Shown in pieces: positions 22,141-31,396 of a DNA stretch of 64,000 nucleotides. Each line of letters opens with the position of its first letter. Positions within the stretch are counted from its first letter, which is position 1. The notes below the pieces were generated by a model. It saw nothing but the letters and a program-made list of their open reading frames with translations. It did no database searches and was not told the DNA's origin. The stretch spans positions 30,195-94,194 of the forward strand of contig JARKUZ010000047.1 of the NCBI GenBank assembly GCA_029851945.1, in the 5' to 3' direction. The stretch is from Terrisporobacter sp. (lineage in GTDB: Bacteria; Bacillota_A; Clostridia; Peptostreptococcales; Peptostreptococcaceae). A program made the position numbers and the translations under genes.

Positions 22141-22228
22141 AAAACTATCGACAAAATATTACATTATAAAATAAAAAATAATATAAAATTGAAAAAATTC
22201 TGAAATGTTAATTATAGGAGGCGTATAA

Positions 22229-23566
22229 ATGAAAAATACGGTAAAAAATAACCAAGGAAAAGTTAATGTTTTAGAAAAAATATTTAAGCTTAGCGAAAAT
22301 AATTCAAATGTTAAAACAGAAGTATTAGCAGGGATTACTACATTTATGACAATTGCATATATATTAGTTGTAAATCCTACAATACTAGGACAAGCGGGTA
22401 TGGACAAGGGAGCTGTTTTTACAGCCACGGCAATAGCATCGGCAATAGGATGCTTAATAATGGGATTACTTGCTAATTACCCAATAATATTAGCGCCAAG
22501 TATGGGTATAAATGCATTCTTTACTTATACAGTAGTTTTAGGTATGGGATATAGTTGGCAATTTGCTCTATGTGCAATGTTTATAGAAGGTATCATATTT
22601 GTTTTATTAACAGTAACTAATATTAGAGAGAAAATCATAGAGTGTATGCCAGATGTTTTAAAACATGCTATAACAGCTGGAATAGGTTTATTTATAACGT
22701 TTATAGGATTTGTTAATGCAGGAATAATACGACAAGGTGGAGCTATTATATCCCTTGGAAATGTTAAGTCTCCGACAGTTATACTTGCTATAGTTGGTTT
22801 GATAATTGCTGCAACACTATTAATAAGAAAAGTAAATGGAGCATTTTTAATATCTATAATAATAACATCAGCAATAGGTATGTTATTTGCAATAGTACCA
22901 ATGCCGCAAGGAGTTATAGATGTACCACCATCTATACAACCAGTATTTATGAAAGTATTTGAAGTAGGAAAAGCTGATATTTTTAGCTTAGATATGTTAG
23001 TAATAGTATTAACTCTTTTATTTGTTAATATGTTTGACTCTATAGGATTTTTATTAGGTATAGCTGATAGAGCTAATCTAATAGATGAAAATGGAAATAT
23101 GCCAGGAGTAAAAAAAGCATTATTAGCTGAATCAGTTTCAACTACTATATCTTCAGTGCTAGGAACATCTACACTTGCCACTACAGTAGAAAGTGGTGCT
23201 GGAATAGCTGTAGGTGGTAGAACTGGATTAACTTCAATTGTTACAGCAATACTATTTTTTATATCATTATTCTTCGCACCTTTATTTACATCAATACCAG
23301 CTCAAGCTACAGCTCCAGTACTTATACTAGTTGGGTTTATGATGGCAAGTTCTATAATTAGAATAAACTTTGATGATTTAACAGATGCAATACCAGCCTT
23401 TATAACATTTATAGTAATGCCTTTATCATATAGCGTTGCAGACGGAATAATGTTTGGGATAGTATCTTATACAGTATTAAAATTATTATCAGGAAGAAAA
23501 GATGAAGCAAAAACATCTTTAATAGTATTATCAATAGTATTTATATTAAAATTTGCACTACTATAA
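22229..23566 (+). CDS. Purine permease, AzgA/PbuG type (first copy)
   Basis: A 445-residue NCS2-superfamily transporter with 12-14 hydrophobic segments. The N-terminal TEVLAGITTFMTIAYILVVNP and the APSMGINAFFTYTVV motif are diagnostic of the AzgA branch, which imports hypoxanthine, guanine or adenine with protons. TAGGAGG precedes the ATG. It lies between guaA and a BMP-family lipoprotein gene with no terminator before the latter, so the two may share a transcript. A second copy is at 25896. Confidence 0.93.
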   Translation: MKNTVKNNQGKVNVLEKIFKLSENNSNVKTEVLAGITTFMTIAYILVVNPTILGQAGMDKGAVFTATAIASAIGCLIMGLLANYPIILAPSMGINAFFTYTVVLGMGYSWQFALCAMFIEGIIFVLLTVTNIREKIIECMPDVLKHAITAGIGLFITFIGFVNAGIIRQGGAIISLGNVKSPTVILAIVGLIIAATLLIRKVNGAFLISIIITSAIGMLFAIVPMPQGVIDVPPSIQPVFMKVFEVGKADIFSLDMLVIVLTLLFVNMFDSIGFLLGIADRANLIDENGNMPGVKKALLAESVSTTISSVLGTSTLATTVESGAGIAVGGRTGLTSIVTAILFFISLFFAPLFTSIPAQATAPVLILVGFMMASSIIRINFDDLTDAIPAFITFIVMPLSYSVADGIMFGIVSYTVLKLLSGRKDEAKTSLIVLSIVFILKFALL

Positions 23567-23645
23567 AATCAATAAATTAAGAATATAAATTAGATATACT
23601 AAGCAATATAGACATATATGAAAAAATACATCAGGAGGAAAAAAT

Positions 23646-24668
23646 ATGAAATTTAAAAAAATAACAGCATTAAGTACAGCTATAATAGTAGCATCATTAA
23701 GTTTAGTTGGATGTGGTTCAGATTCTGCTAAAGGTGAAAAAGAAACTATAAAAGTAGGTATGGTGGCAGATGTTGGAGGAATAAATGACGAATCATTCAA
23801 CCAATCAGCATATGAAGGTCTTAAACAAGCTGAAAAGGAATTAGGTATAAAAGTAAAAGTTATAGAATCTAAACAAGCATCAGAATACATACAAAACATA
23901 GAAAGTGTTATAGATGAAGGTGTAGACTTAGTTATAGGTGTAGGAAACACTATGAAGGATGATATTAAGAAAGAAGCTGAAAGCTATCCAGATCAACAAT
24001 TTGCAATAATTGATGAAACTTATGAAGATATTCCAAAAAATGTAACACCAATACTATTTAAAGAAAATGAAGCAACATTCTTAGCAGGTCTTGTAGCAGG
24101 TAAGATGACTAAAACTAATAATGTAGGATTCTTAGGTGGTATGGAAAATCCAATAATATCAAGATTTGAAAATGGATTTAAGTACGGAGTAAAAACTGCA
24201 AATCCAAACGCAAATATAAGTGTACAATATGCAGGTACATTTGGAGATGCGGCTAAAGGTAAATCAATAGCAAATCAAATGTACGGAAATAACACAGATA
24301 TAATATTATCAGCAGCAGGAGCTACTGGATTAGGTGCTATAGAAGCAGCTAAAGAGAAAGATAAGTATGCTATAGGAGTAGATAGAGATCAAAGTAATTT
24401 AGCACCAAAAAATGTATTAACATCAGCATTAAAGAAAGTTAATGTAGGTGTATATGATACAGTTAAAGAATTAGTAGAAGGTAAGTTAAAAGGTGGAGAA
24501 GAAAAAGTATACGGACTTAAGCAAGGTGGAGTTGGTATAGTAGAGAAAAAAGATGGATTAATCCCACAAGATGTATTAAACTATGTTAACGAAATGAAAG
24601 AAAAAGTTAAAAATGGAGAAATAAAAGTACCTACAACTACAGCAGAATATGAGAAAACTCAAGGATAA
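23646..24668 (+). CDS. BMP-family nucleoside-binding lipoprotein
   Basis: A 340-residue extracellular lipoprotein with signal peptide and lipobox LVGCG (Cys about residue 23). The mature domain begins with IKVGMVADVGGINDESFNQSA, the signature of BMP/PnrA-like solute-binding proteins, which bind purine nucleosides and feed ABC importers. No ABC ATPase or permease genes of that importer are adjacent, so its partner lies elsewhere or is shared. Its place between two purine permeases supports a purine-salvage role. CAGGAGG precedes the ATG, and a terminator follows. Confidence 0.92.
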   Translation: MKFKKITALSTAIIVASLSLVGCGSDSAKGEKETIKVGMVADVGGINDESFNQSAYEGLKQAEKELGIKVKVIESKQASEYIQNIESVIDEGVDLVIGVGNTMKDDIKKEAESYPDQQFAIIDETYEDIPKNVTPILFKENEATFLAGLVAGKMTKTNNVGFLGGMENPIISRFENGFKYGVKTANPNANISVQYAGTFGDAAKGKSIANQMYGNNTDIILSAAGATGLGAIEAAKEKDKYAIGVDRDQSNLAPKNVLTSALKKVNVGVYDTVKELVEGKLKGGEEKVYGLKQGGVGIVEKKDGLIPQDVLNYVNEMKEKVKNGEIKVPTTTAEYEKTQG

Positions 24669-24671
24669 ATC

Positions 24672-24707
24672 AAAAGCTAGAGCAAAATTATGCTCTAGCT
24701 TTTTTTC
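24672..24707. terminator. Terminator of permease-lipoprotein genes
   Basis: AAAAGCTAGAGCA / TGCTCTAGCTTTTTTT. It overlaps the end of the convergent channel gene and may act in both directions. Confidence 0.9.
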
Positions 24708-25561
24708 TTTAAAGAAGAAAGTACATTACACATAGTATTTATATCATCTTCGCTTAAATCATCGAAGTTTTCCAATCTATTTACTATATCTAGTATAACC
24801 ATATCTTTATATTCATCTTTACTAAATCTAGCACCAATAACTACATCTTTTAGGCTATCTTGAAGTAGAGAATGATGTTTTTTATGTTTTTTATGGTGAT
24901 GTCTTATATTTTCCTTTTTTATAAAATATGTAGATAGCGTAGAAGTAAGTGAACCTATAAATCCTATACCAAATATCATAAGAATCGATGCTACTATTCT
25001 ACCGGAAAAAGTTTTAGGACATATATATCCATATCCTACTGTTGTAACAGTAACTATACTCCACCAAAGAGAATCTCCAATATCCCAATGTTCCAAATAG
25101 CTCATAGAAATAGAGCTTAGGAGTATTATTATAACAGCTATAAAAAGAGTATAACTAAAGTTATTAGTCCTTATTAAACGATAAAAATTACTATTGCTTC
25201 TTTTTATTATGGCTAATATTCTTAGGGCCATGACTAATTTTAATAAGATTACATATTTTCCAATATGGAAATTACTTAAGTTTGATATATATACATATAT
25301 CGTATGAAAAGGTATTATTGATACTAAATCTATCACGTTATTTTTTATAAAAAACTTTTTATTATTACTAATAATAAATCTAGTTACATAATCTATAACA
25401 AAAACTATCCATATAAAGTATGCTACATTTGATAAAAGTAATGATGTTTTGAAGCTAATATGCATAGTTAATTGAATAATTAAAATACTAGCAATCAGTA
25501 ATGAAAGCATTACCATAGTAAAATTATAGATAATTCGTTTTTTTCTTGTAATTACTAACAA
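24695..25561 (-). CDS. Voltage-gated-like K+ channel, 6TM
   Basis: A 288-residue membrane protein of the ion-channel superfamily. Four to five hydrophobic segments are followed by a pore loop with the K+ selectivity filter TVTTVGYGY (about residue 174) and a last pore helix. The S4-like segment (LLKLVMALRILAIIKRS) has few positive charges, so strong voltage gating is uncertain. Right after the pore helix lies a His/Lys cluster (RHHHKKHKKHH) and then a cytoplasmic tail. The start is taken as TTG at 25561, seven bases after GGGGG on the minus strand; an ATG 15 codons in is the alternative. Confidence 0.85.
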   Translation of the reverse strand: MLVITRKKRIIYNFTMVMLSLLIASILIIQLTMHISFKTSLLLSNVAYFIWIVFVIDYVTRFIISNNKKFFIKNNVIDLVSIIPFHTIYVYISNLSNFHIGKYVILLKLVMALRILAIIKRSNSNFYRLIRTNNFSYTLFIAVIIILLSSISMSYLEHWDIGDSLWWSIVTVTTVGYGYICPKTFSGRIVASILMIFGIGFIGSLTSTLSTYFIKKENIRHHHKKHKKHHSLLQDSLKDVVIGARFSKDEYKDMVILDIVNRLENFDDLSEDDINTMCNVLSSLKKKS

Positions 25562-25895
25562 AATAAAACCCCCGACTTATATATGTGATTTGAAATCGAA
25601 TTATATTAATAATAATTTTAAATTATAAAACACATAATGTCAAAATAACACTTATACGTGAAAAAATTATATATAAGGCAAAAATAAGTCTAAAAGAAGA
25701 ACATTAGGAGTAAAATGGTATTAAAATCTAATTAAATTTAAATAAAATACGAACTTAATTTTAAAATAGTAATAAAAAGTTCAAAAAAACTGTTGAAAAG
25801 AAATGTACCTTATAATATAATCAATAATGTAAAGTTAAGTTAAAGACGAATTATTTAAATAATATTTAATTATAAATTCGAAAATGGAGGTAAAA
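25562..25895. other. Long AT-rich leader between channel gene and second permease
   Basis: About 330 bases without a gene. It contains CGAATTATA at 25597, CGAACTTAA at 25749, the promoter at 25793-25821 and CGAATTATT at 25847, plus an inverted CGAATT/AATTCG pair (25847-25880). No riboswitch motif is visible. Confidence 0.5.
25793..25821 (+). promoter_or_regulatory. Promoter of second purine permease
   Basis: TTGAAA, 17-bp spacer, perfect TATAAT. Transcription would start near 25828, just ahead of the CGAATTATT box at 25847. Confidence 0.75.
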
Positions 25896-27224
25896 ATGCA
25901 GTCAACTCAAACAATGAATAAGGGTGTTCTAGACAAAGTATTTAAACTATCAGAACATAACACAAACGTAAAGACTGAAGTTATAGCAGGAATAACGACA
26001 TTCATGACTATGGCATATATTTTAGTAGTTAACCAAAATATACTTGCAGATGCAGGGATGGATAAAGGTGCAGTATTTGCTGCAACAGCAATAGCAGCAT
26101 TTATAGGAAGTTGTGCTATGGGATTTTTAGCAAACTATCCAATAGGTTTAGCACCAGGTATGGGACTTAATGCATTCTTTGCTTATACAGTAGTTCAAGG
26201 AATGGGTTACAGTTGGCAATTTGCTCTTTGCGCAGTATTAATAGAAGGAATTATATTTATATTACTTACAATAACTAATGTAAGAGAAAAAATAATAGAT
26301 TGTATACCAACTGCCTTAAAGCATGCAGTAACAGCAGGTATAGGATTATTTATAGCATTTATAGGATTAGCAAATGCAGGAATAGTAGTAAACGGAGCTA
26401 CAATACTTGCACTAGGAAACTTAAAAGATCCTTTAGTTTTACTAACTATATTTGGATTATTATTAACAGCAATACTAATAGCTAGAAATGTAAAAGGAGC
26501 ATTTTTAGTAGCAATGCTTACTATATCTATTGTAGGAATGGTAGGTGGATTAGTTCCTCCTCCAGAAGGTGTAGTATCAGCTGCACCATCATTAAAGCCA
26601 GTATTTATGCAAGCTTTCTCAGTTCCAATGGAACAAATATTTAGCTTTGATATGATAGTAGTTGTATTTACATTCTTATTTGTTGATTTATTTGATACAG
26701 TAGGATGTTTAGTAGGGGTTGCTTCAAAGGGTGATATGCTAGATGAAAATGGTAAGTTACCAAAAGCTAAACAAGCATTATTTGCAGATGCAATAGCTAC
26801 TACAGTAGGAGCATTACTTGGAACATCTACAGTAACAGCTTATGTAGAAAGTGCGGCAGGTATAGGTGAAGGTGGAAGAACTGGATTAACAGCAATAACT
26901 ACAGGAATATTATTCCTACTAGCATTATTCTTTGCTCCAGTATTTACAGCTATACCAACTCAAGCTACAGCTCCAGTACTTATACTAGTTGGAGTTATGA
27001 TGGCAAGTTCATTAACTAAGATAGACTTCTCAGATTTTACAAATGCTATACCAGCATTCTTAACATTTGCTATGATGCCACTTGCATATAGTATAGCTGA
27101 TGGAATAATATTTGGTATAATATCATTTGTAGTTTTAAAGATAGCGACGAAAAGAACAAATGAAATAAATTTATCACTAATAATATTATCAATATTATTT
27201 ATATGTAAGTTTATATTCTTATAA
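25896..27224 (+). CDS. Purine permease, AzgA/PbuG type (second copy)
   Basis: A 442-residue paralogue of the permease at 22229, with the same signatures (TEVIAGITTFMTMAYILVV, APGMGLNAFFAYTVV). Here the conserved region reads FVDLFDTVGCLVG rather than FVNMFDSIGFLLG in the first copy, so substrate preference may differ. The ATG at 25896 follows TGGAGG; the ATG at 25884 overlaps that site. It is monocistronic, with its own promoter and terminator, unlike the first copy. Confidence 0.93.
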   Translation: MQSTQTMNKGVLDKVFKLSEHNTNVKTEVIAGITTFMTMAYILVVNQNILADAGMDKGAVFAATAIAAFIGSCAMGFLANYPIGLAPGMGLNAFFAYTVVQGMGYSWQFALCAVLIEGIIFILLTITNVREKIIDCIPTALKHAVTAGIGLFIAFIGLANAGIVVNGATILALGNLKDPLVLLTIFGLLLTAILIARNVKGAFLVAMLTISIVGMVGGLVPPPEGVVSAAPSLKPVFMQAFSVPMEQIFSFDMIVVVFTFLFVDLFDTVGCLVGVASKGDMLDENGKLPKAKQALFADAIATTVGALLGTSTVTAYVESAAGIGEGGRTGLTAITTGILFLLALFFAPVFTAIPTQATAPVLILVGVMMASSLTKIDFSDFTNAIPAFLTFAMMPLAYSIADGIIFGIISFVVLKIATKRTNEINLSLIILSILFICKFIFL

Positions 27225-27230
27225 AATAAC

Positions 27231-27258
27231 AAAAAGCCACTCAGTGAGTGGCTTTTTT
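27231..27258 (+). terminator. Terminator of second purine permease
   Basis: AAAAAGCCACTC-AGT-GAGTGGCTTTTTT; strong hairpin with T run. Confidence 0.92.
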
Positions 27259-27425
27259 CATGCTAAGAAAATTATGAATTAAATTAATGATTAAATCTGT
27301 AGAGTACATAAATTATAATTTATTACAAATTATCTAAAGTATAGTTAGAAATAGAAATAAATGTTAAACTAAAGATAGAAACATCTATGAGAAGAAGGTA
27401 ATATATAAAGGAGGGTGCATTTACT

Positions 27426-27770
27426 ATGTTTGGAATAATAGTAAATATATTTTTAATAGTCATGGGGATATATACTATATATTCAACAAATAAAGTAAGA
27501 AAGAATGGGGTTATACCATCCTCTAATCTTACGTTTAGTTGTATAGAAAAAATGAAAGATAATGAGGAATATAAAAAATACTACATAAGACTTAATTACA
27601 CTATAGGATTTTTACTAATAATAGAAGGGACTATATTCACTATAGATAAATATTATAAGCTACCAGAGATGTTAATTACAATTTTACTATTTTCATGTTT
27701 GATTTATATGTTTACTATTATATGGAAAACATTTAGTTTTCTTCCTAGTTATAAGAACAAAAATAGATAA
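27426..27770 (+). CDS. Small membrane protein, unknown function
   Basis: A 114-residue protein with three hydrophobic segments (about residues 3-20, 58-75 and 83-102) and a basic C-terminus (YKNKNR). AAGGAGGG precedes the ATG. I do not recognise the family. It stands alone between two terminators, convergent with the heme oxygenase-like gene. Confidence 0.7.
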   Translation: MFGIIVNIFLIVMGIYTIYSTNKVRKNGVIPSSNLTFSCIEKMKDNEEYKKYYIRLNYTIGFLLIIEGTIFTIDKYYKLPEMLITILLFSCLIYMFTIIWKTFSFLPSYKNKNR

Positions 27771-27811
27771 AAAAATAGCTACTTTTACATTTTTAAAAGT
27801 AGCTATTTTTT
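27771..27811. terminator. Bidirectional terminator
   Basis: AAAAATAGCTACTTTTA / TAAAAGTAGCTATTTTT, 17-bp stem between convergent genes. Confidence 0.88.
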
Positions 27812-27825
27812 ATTAACTATTTATA

Positions 27826-28458
27826 TTAGAATCTTAAATACTCTAACTCATTAGATAAGCTTATATTAAAAATATAAGATAAAGAAATTTCATTTAAGAA
27901 ATCTTTTTTATCTTCGTCAGCTAATTTTATTAAATTAAGTTTTTGATGATACATCATGACAAATCCTCTTAAATCTTGTATTTGATCAAATACATAATAG
28001 TTAAGTCCTTTATCATCAATCTTGTATTTAGATTTAACTATTTCGAATATTGTTCTACCACCAAATAAATCTGCTAAATATCTAGTATATGCATGAGCAA
28101 CTAATAAATTAGGATTTATTTTAGATAACTCATTTAATCTATTAACAAAGACCTTAGTTGAATCACAAATTTCCATTGAGTTAAATTTATCTCCTAATAA
28201 GAACTTAGAATCTTTTAATAAAGACTCAGCTCTAAAAACTTCGGGAGTTATAAATTCTTTTAAAACTTCATTATCTTCATGTTTTCTTAAATTATCTTCT
28301 ATAGCTTTATATACAAAGTAAAGGTTGTAGATATACTCACCATATGTTTCAATAGTAGCATTACCATCTACTAATCTTTTTATGAACCCTGTATTCTCTG
28401 CCATATCATGTAATTTTTTTGTGTCACTTTGAATTGTTTTTAGGAAATTCATATCCAT
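27826..28458 (-). CDS. Heme oxygenase-like protein
   Basis: A 210-residue all-helical protein of the heme oxygenase family, which opens heme to biliverdin, CO and iron. The proximal-His region is TKKLHDMAENTGFIKRL near the N-terminus, and the distal-helix signature is AHAYTRYLADLFGGRTIF, close to the canonical YLGDLSGGQ. A TenA-like relative is the main alternative. Start choice is uncertain: ATG at 28479 has no ribosome binding site; ATG at 28458 has a purine-rich GAAGAAAGAAG eight bases upstream. It is monocistronic. Confidence 0.8.
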   Translation of the reverse strand: MDMNFLKTIQSDTKKLHDMAENTGFIKRLVDGNATIETYGEYIYNLYFVYKAIEDNLRKHEDNEVLKEFITPEVFRAESLLKDSKFLLGDKFNSMEICDSTKVFVNRLNELSKINPNLLVAHAYTRYLADLFGGRTIFEIVKSKYKIDDKGLNYYVFDQIQDLRGFVMMYHQKLNLIKLADEDKKDFLNEISLSYIFNISLSNELEYLRF

Positions 28459-28730
28459 AAAATCATCTTCTTTCTTCATAATTTTGATTATCTACTAAAT
28501 TTATACCTAATAAGTAATAAGCTAAACCAAAATTATAAAAATTTTTATAATATAGACCGAAAAATGTTTAAAAATCAACTAAGTCGTTAGATAAATAAAG
28601 TAGAGGGTCTAATGAAAGATAATTTCATATAAAACATAATTTAATTATACATTTATCGAACAATATATAATTAAATTATGTAAATGATAATTAAATATCG
28701 AATTTAATCAACAAAAAACAAAATAAATAC

Positions 28731-28759
28731 TTGATTATATGTGAATATTAATATAAAAT
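28731..28759 (+). promoter_or_regulatory. purE operon promoter
   Basis: TTGATT, 17-bp spacer, TAAAAT. The predicted start near 28766 lies just before the tandem CGAATTA boxes. Confidence 0.55.
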
Positions 28760-28773
28760 TTAAATATAAAGTT

Positions 28774-28794
28774 CGAATTATAGTACGAATTAAA
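28774..28794 (+). promoter_or_regulatory. Tandem CGAATTAWA boxes, candidate purine operator
   Basis: CGAATTATA (28774) and CGAATTAAA (28786) are direct repeats 12 bases apart, immediately downstream of the predicted start. Related to the CGAA core of Bacillus PurR boxes; assignment to a PurR-type repressor is inference. Confidence 0.4.
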
Positions 28795-28833
28795 TATATC
28801 GTATTTATAATAAAAAAACGGAGGGAATTTAAA

Positions 28834-29313
28834 ATGAAAGTAGCAGTAGTTATGGGTTCCAAATCAGATTGTTCTAAATTAGAAGAAGGAATAAATTTAT
28901 TAGAAAAGTATGATGTAGAAGTAGTAGTAAGAGCTTTATCGGCACACAGAACGCCAAAGCAACTTATGAGTTTCTTAGAAGAAATAGAAGATAATACAGA
29001 CGTAATAATAGCAGCAGCAGGAAAGGCAGCACATCTACCAGGGGTGATAGCATCTCACACATTAATACCAGTAATAGGCTTACCAATAAAATCATCTACG
29101 ATGGATGGTTTAGATTCACTTTTATCAATAGTTCAAATGCCAAAGGGAATACCAGTAGCAACTGTGACTATAGACCTAGGGCTCAATGCAGCTTTAATGG
29201 CACTTCAAATAATGAGTATAAAATATCCAAAATTAAAAGAAGATTTAAAATTATATAGAGAAGAAATGGAAGCTAAAGTATTAGAAGATGATAAAAATTT
29301 AAGGGGGAATTAA
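28834..29313 (+). CDS. purE: N5-carboxyaminoimidazole ribonucleotide mutase
   Basis: A 159-residue class I PurE, which rearranges N5-CAIR to CAIR. The opening [16 protein letters not shown] binds the phosphate, and SAHRTPKQL carries the catalytic His. The conserved glycine-rich [12 protein letters not shown] stretch is present, with Lys where Gly is common. ACGGAGGG precedes the ATG at 28834; the longer frame back to 28741 is leader. No purK is adjacent, so CO2 activation must be encoded elsewhere or is not used. First gene of purECFMNHD. Confidence 0.95.
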   Translation: MKVAVVMGSKSDCSKLEEGINLLEKYDVEVVVRALSAHRTPKQLMSFLEEIEDNTDVIIAAAGKAAHLPGVIASHTLIPVIGLPIKSSTMDGLDSLLSIVQMPKGIPVATVTIDLGLNAALMALQIMSIKYPKLKEDLKLYREEMEAKVLEDDKNLRGN

Positions 29314-29315
29314 TC

Positions 29316-30011
29316 ATGTTATTATACGAGGGAAAAGCTAAACAAATATATTCTACAGAAAATGAAAATGAGTACATAGTTCATTACAAGGATGATGCAA
29401 CTGCATTTAATGGGGAAAAGAAAGCTGAAATATCATCAAAAGGGATATTAAATAATAAAATATCAACAATAATATTTGAAATGTTACACAAAGAACAAAT
29501 CAAAACACACTTCATAAAAAACTTATCAGAAAGAGAAATGTTAGTTAATAAAGTAGAAATTTTACCGCTAGAAGTTATAGTAAGAAATATAACAGCAGGA
29601 TCATTTTGTAAGAGATTTGGAATAGAAGAAGGGATAGTTTTAGAAGAGCCAATTTTTGAGCTATGCTACAAAAATGATGAATATGGGGATCCAATGCTAA
29701 ATGATGACCATGCAGTGGCAATGAAATTAGCAAGTAGAGAAGAAATAGATTTTATAAGAAAAGAAACTCTAAAGATTAATGAAGTTATGAAAGATTTTTT
29801 CCTAAAAATGAATTTAAAGCTGGTAGATTTTAAGTTAGAGTTTGGTAAAGATAGTGAAGGAAATATAATTTTAGCCGATGAAATATCTCCTGATACATGT
29901 AGACTTTGGGATGTAGATACTAATGAAAAATTAGATAAAGATAGATTTAGAAGAGATTTGGGAGACCTTGTACAAGGATATGAAGAAGTCCTTGCAAGAA
30001 TGAGTAATTAG
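29316..30011 (+). CDS. purC: SAICAR synthase
   Basis: A 231-residue ATP-dependent ligase joining CAIR and aspartate. The N-terminal [13 protein letters not shown], the [17 protein letters not shown] motif and the [14 protein letters not shown] signature are all present. Preceded by AAGGGGGAATT, two bases after purE. Confidence 0.97.
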   Translation: MLLYEGKAKQIYSTENENEYIVHYKDDATAFNGEKKAEISSKGILNNKISTIIFEMLHKEQIKTHFIKNLSEREMLVNKVEILPLEVIVRNITAGSFCKRFGIEEGIVLEEPIFELCYKNDEYGDPMLNDDHAVAMKLASREEIDFIRKETLKINEVMKDFFLKMNLKLVDFKLEFGKDSEGNIILADEISPDTCRLWDVDTNEKLDKDRFRRDLGDLVQGYEEVLARMSN

Positions 30012-30022
30012 GGGGATATAAT

Positions 30023-31396
30023 ATGTGCGGAATAGTAGGTATATATTCAAATAAAGATATATCGAAAGAATTATATTATTCTTTGTACTCTATGCAACAT
30101 AGAGGTCAAGAAAGCTGTGGTATAGCAGTAGTTGATAATGAAAAAATAAACTACAAAAAAGATATGGGATTAGTATCAGATGTGTTCAAGGAAAAAGATT
30201 TAGCAGAGTTAAAAGGAAATATGGGAATTGGACATGTAAGGTATTCAACTGCTGGTGGAAGTTATATGGATAATTGTCAGCCATTAGTAGGGAGCTGTAG
30301 AAAGAGAAAATTAGCCTTAGCTCATAATGGTAATTTGGTAAATGCAAATTATTTACGAGATATGTTAGAAGAAGATGGATATATGTTTCAAGCTAATTCT
30401 GACACAGAAGTAATTTTATACATACTTGCTAGATATTATAAAGGTGATATAGTAGAGAGTTTAAAAATAACAATGGATTATATAAAAGGGGCATATTCAC
30501 TAGTAGTAATGGGTGAAGATGAACTTGTAGCGGTAAGGGACCCTCATGGATTTAGACCATTAATATTAGGTAAGAAGGATGAAAAATTTATATTTGCATC
30601 TGAGGATTGTGCAATAGATATAATAGGTGGAGAAGTTGTAAGGGATGTAGAGCCAGGAGAAATAATAGTTATAAAAAATGGAAAAATGAAGTCTTATTTT
30701 TATTCTGAAAATTATAAAACAGTGAAAAGAAGTTGCATATTTGAACATATATATTTTGCTAGAAATGATGCAACTATAGATAATGTAAACGTATATGATT
30801 TCAGAATTAAATGTGGAGAAATTTTAGCTAAGGATGATAGCGTTAAAGCTGATATAGTTGTACCAGTTCCAGATTCAGGGTGGGCAGGGGCAATAGGATA
30901 TTCAAATGCTAGTGGACTACCTGTGAGTGAAGGATTAGTCAAAAATAGATATGTAGGAAGGACATTTATAAAACCTACTCAAGAAGAAAGAGAAATTGGG
31001 GTAAAGATAAAGCTTAATCCTTTGGCGAGTGTAGTTAAAGGAAAGTCAGTAATACTTGTAGATGATTCGATAGTCAGAGGAACAACTTCAAGAGCAATAG
31101 TAAAATCTCTAAAGGATGCAGGAGCTAGTGAAATTCACCTTAGAATAACATCACCTCCAGTTAAGTATTCTTGTTATTATGGAATAGATACACCAAACCG
31201 TTCGAAATTAATAGCATCAAAAAATGATATAGAAGGAATTAAAGAATATATAGGATGTGATTCATTAGAATTTTTAGAAATAGAAGGAATGTTAGAGGCA
31301 ACTGAACAAAAATCTACATTCTGTAAAGCTTGTTTTGATGGAGATTATCCAGTTAAGAAAATCGATAGGGAGGAATTATGCCATGCTAACATATAA
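30023..31396 (+). CDS. purF: Amidophosphoribosyltransferase
   Basis: A 457-residue enzyme making phosphoribosylamine from PRPP and glutamine, the first step of purine synthesis. Met is followed directly by the catalytic Cys (MCGIVGI), so no long propeptide is needed, unlike B. subtilis PurF. The PRPP site is VILVDDSIVRGTTSR. C-terminal cysteines in STFCKACFDGDYP match the iron-sulfur cluster ligands of B. subtilis-type PurF. Its end overlaps purM by 14 bases. Confidence 0.97.
   Translation: MCGIVGIYSNKDISKELYYSLYSMQHRGQESCGIAVVDNEKINYKKDMGLVSDVFKEKDLAELKGNMGIGHVRYSTAGGSYMDNCQPLVGSCRKRKLALAHNGNLVNANYLRDMLEEDGYMFQANSDTEVILYILARYYKGDIVESLKITMDYIKGAYSLVVMGEDELVAVRDPHGFRPLILGKKDEKFIFASEDCAIDIIGGEVVRDVEPGEIIVIKNGKMKSYFYSENYKTVKRSCIFEHIYFARNDATIDNVNVYDFRIKCGEILAKDDSVKADIVVPVPDSGWAGAIGYSNASGLPVSEGLVKNRYVGRTFIKPTQEEREIGVKIKLNPLASVVKGKSVILVDDSIVRGTTSRAIVKSLKDAGASEIHLRITSPPVKYSCYYGIDTPNRSKLIASKNDIEGIKEYIGCDSLEFLEIEGMLEATEQKSTFCKACFDGDYPVKKIDREELCHANI

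Larger units (their letters stand above)
28459..28833. other. Long leader region of pur operon
   Basis: About 375 AT-rich bases. CGAA-containing boxes occur at 28657 (ATCGAACAAT), 28699 (ATCGAATTTA) and a tandem pair at 28774-28794. I see no purine riboswitch aptamer here (no GTTTCTACC core). Confidence 0.5.

Noticed and set aside
22525..23181. 218-codon minus-strand frame inside the first purine permease
   Set aside because: Shadow of a well-supported membrane protein gene, and no ribosome site.
25562..25895. A second purine riboswitch upstream of the permease or pur operon
   Set aside because: No GTTTCTACC core or paired P1 in 22070-22228, 25562-25895, 28459-28833 or 35848-36047; only the guaB leader has it.
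28741..28833. N-terminal extension of purE
   Set aside because: 31 extra codons upstream of a perfect ACGGAGGG ribosome site; basic AT-driven residues without family match.
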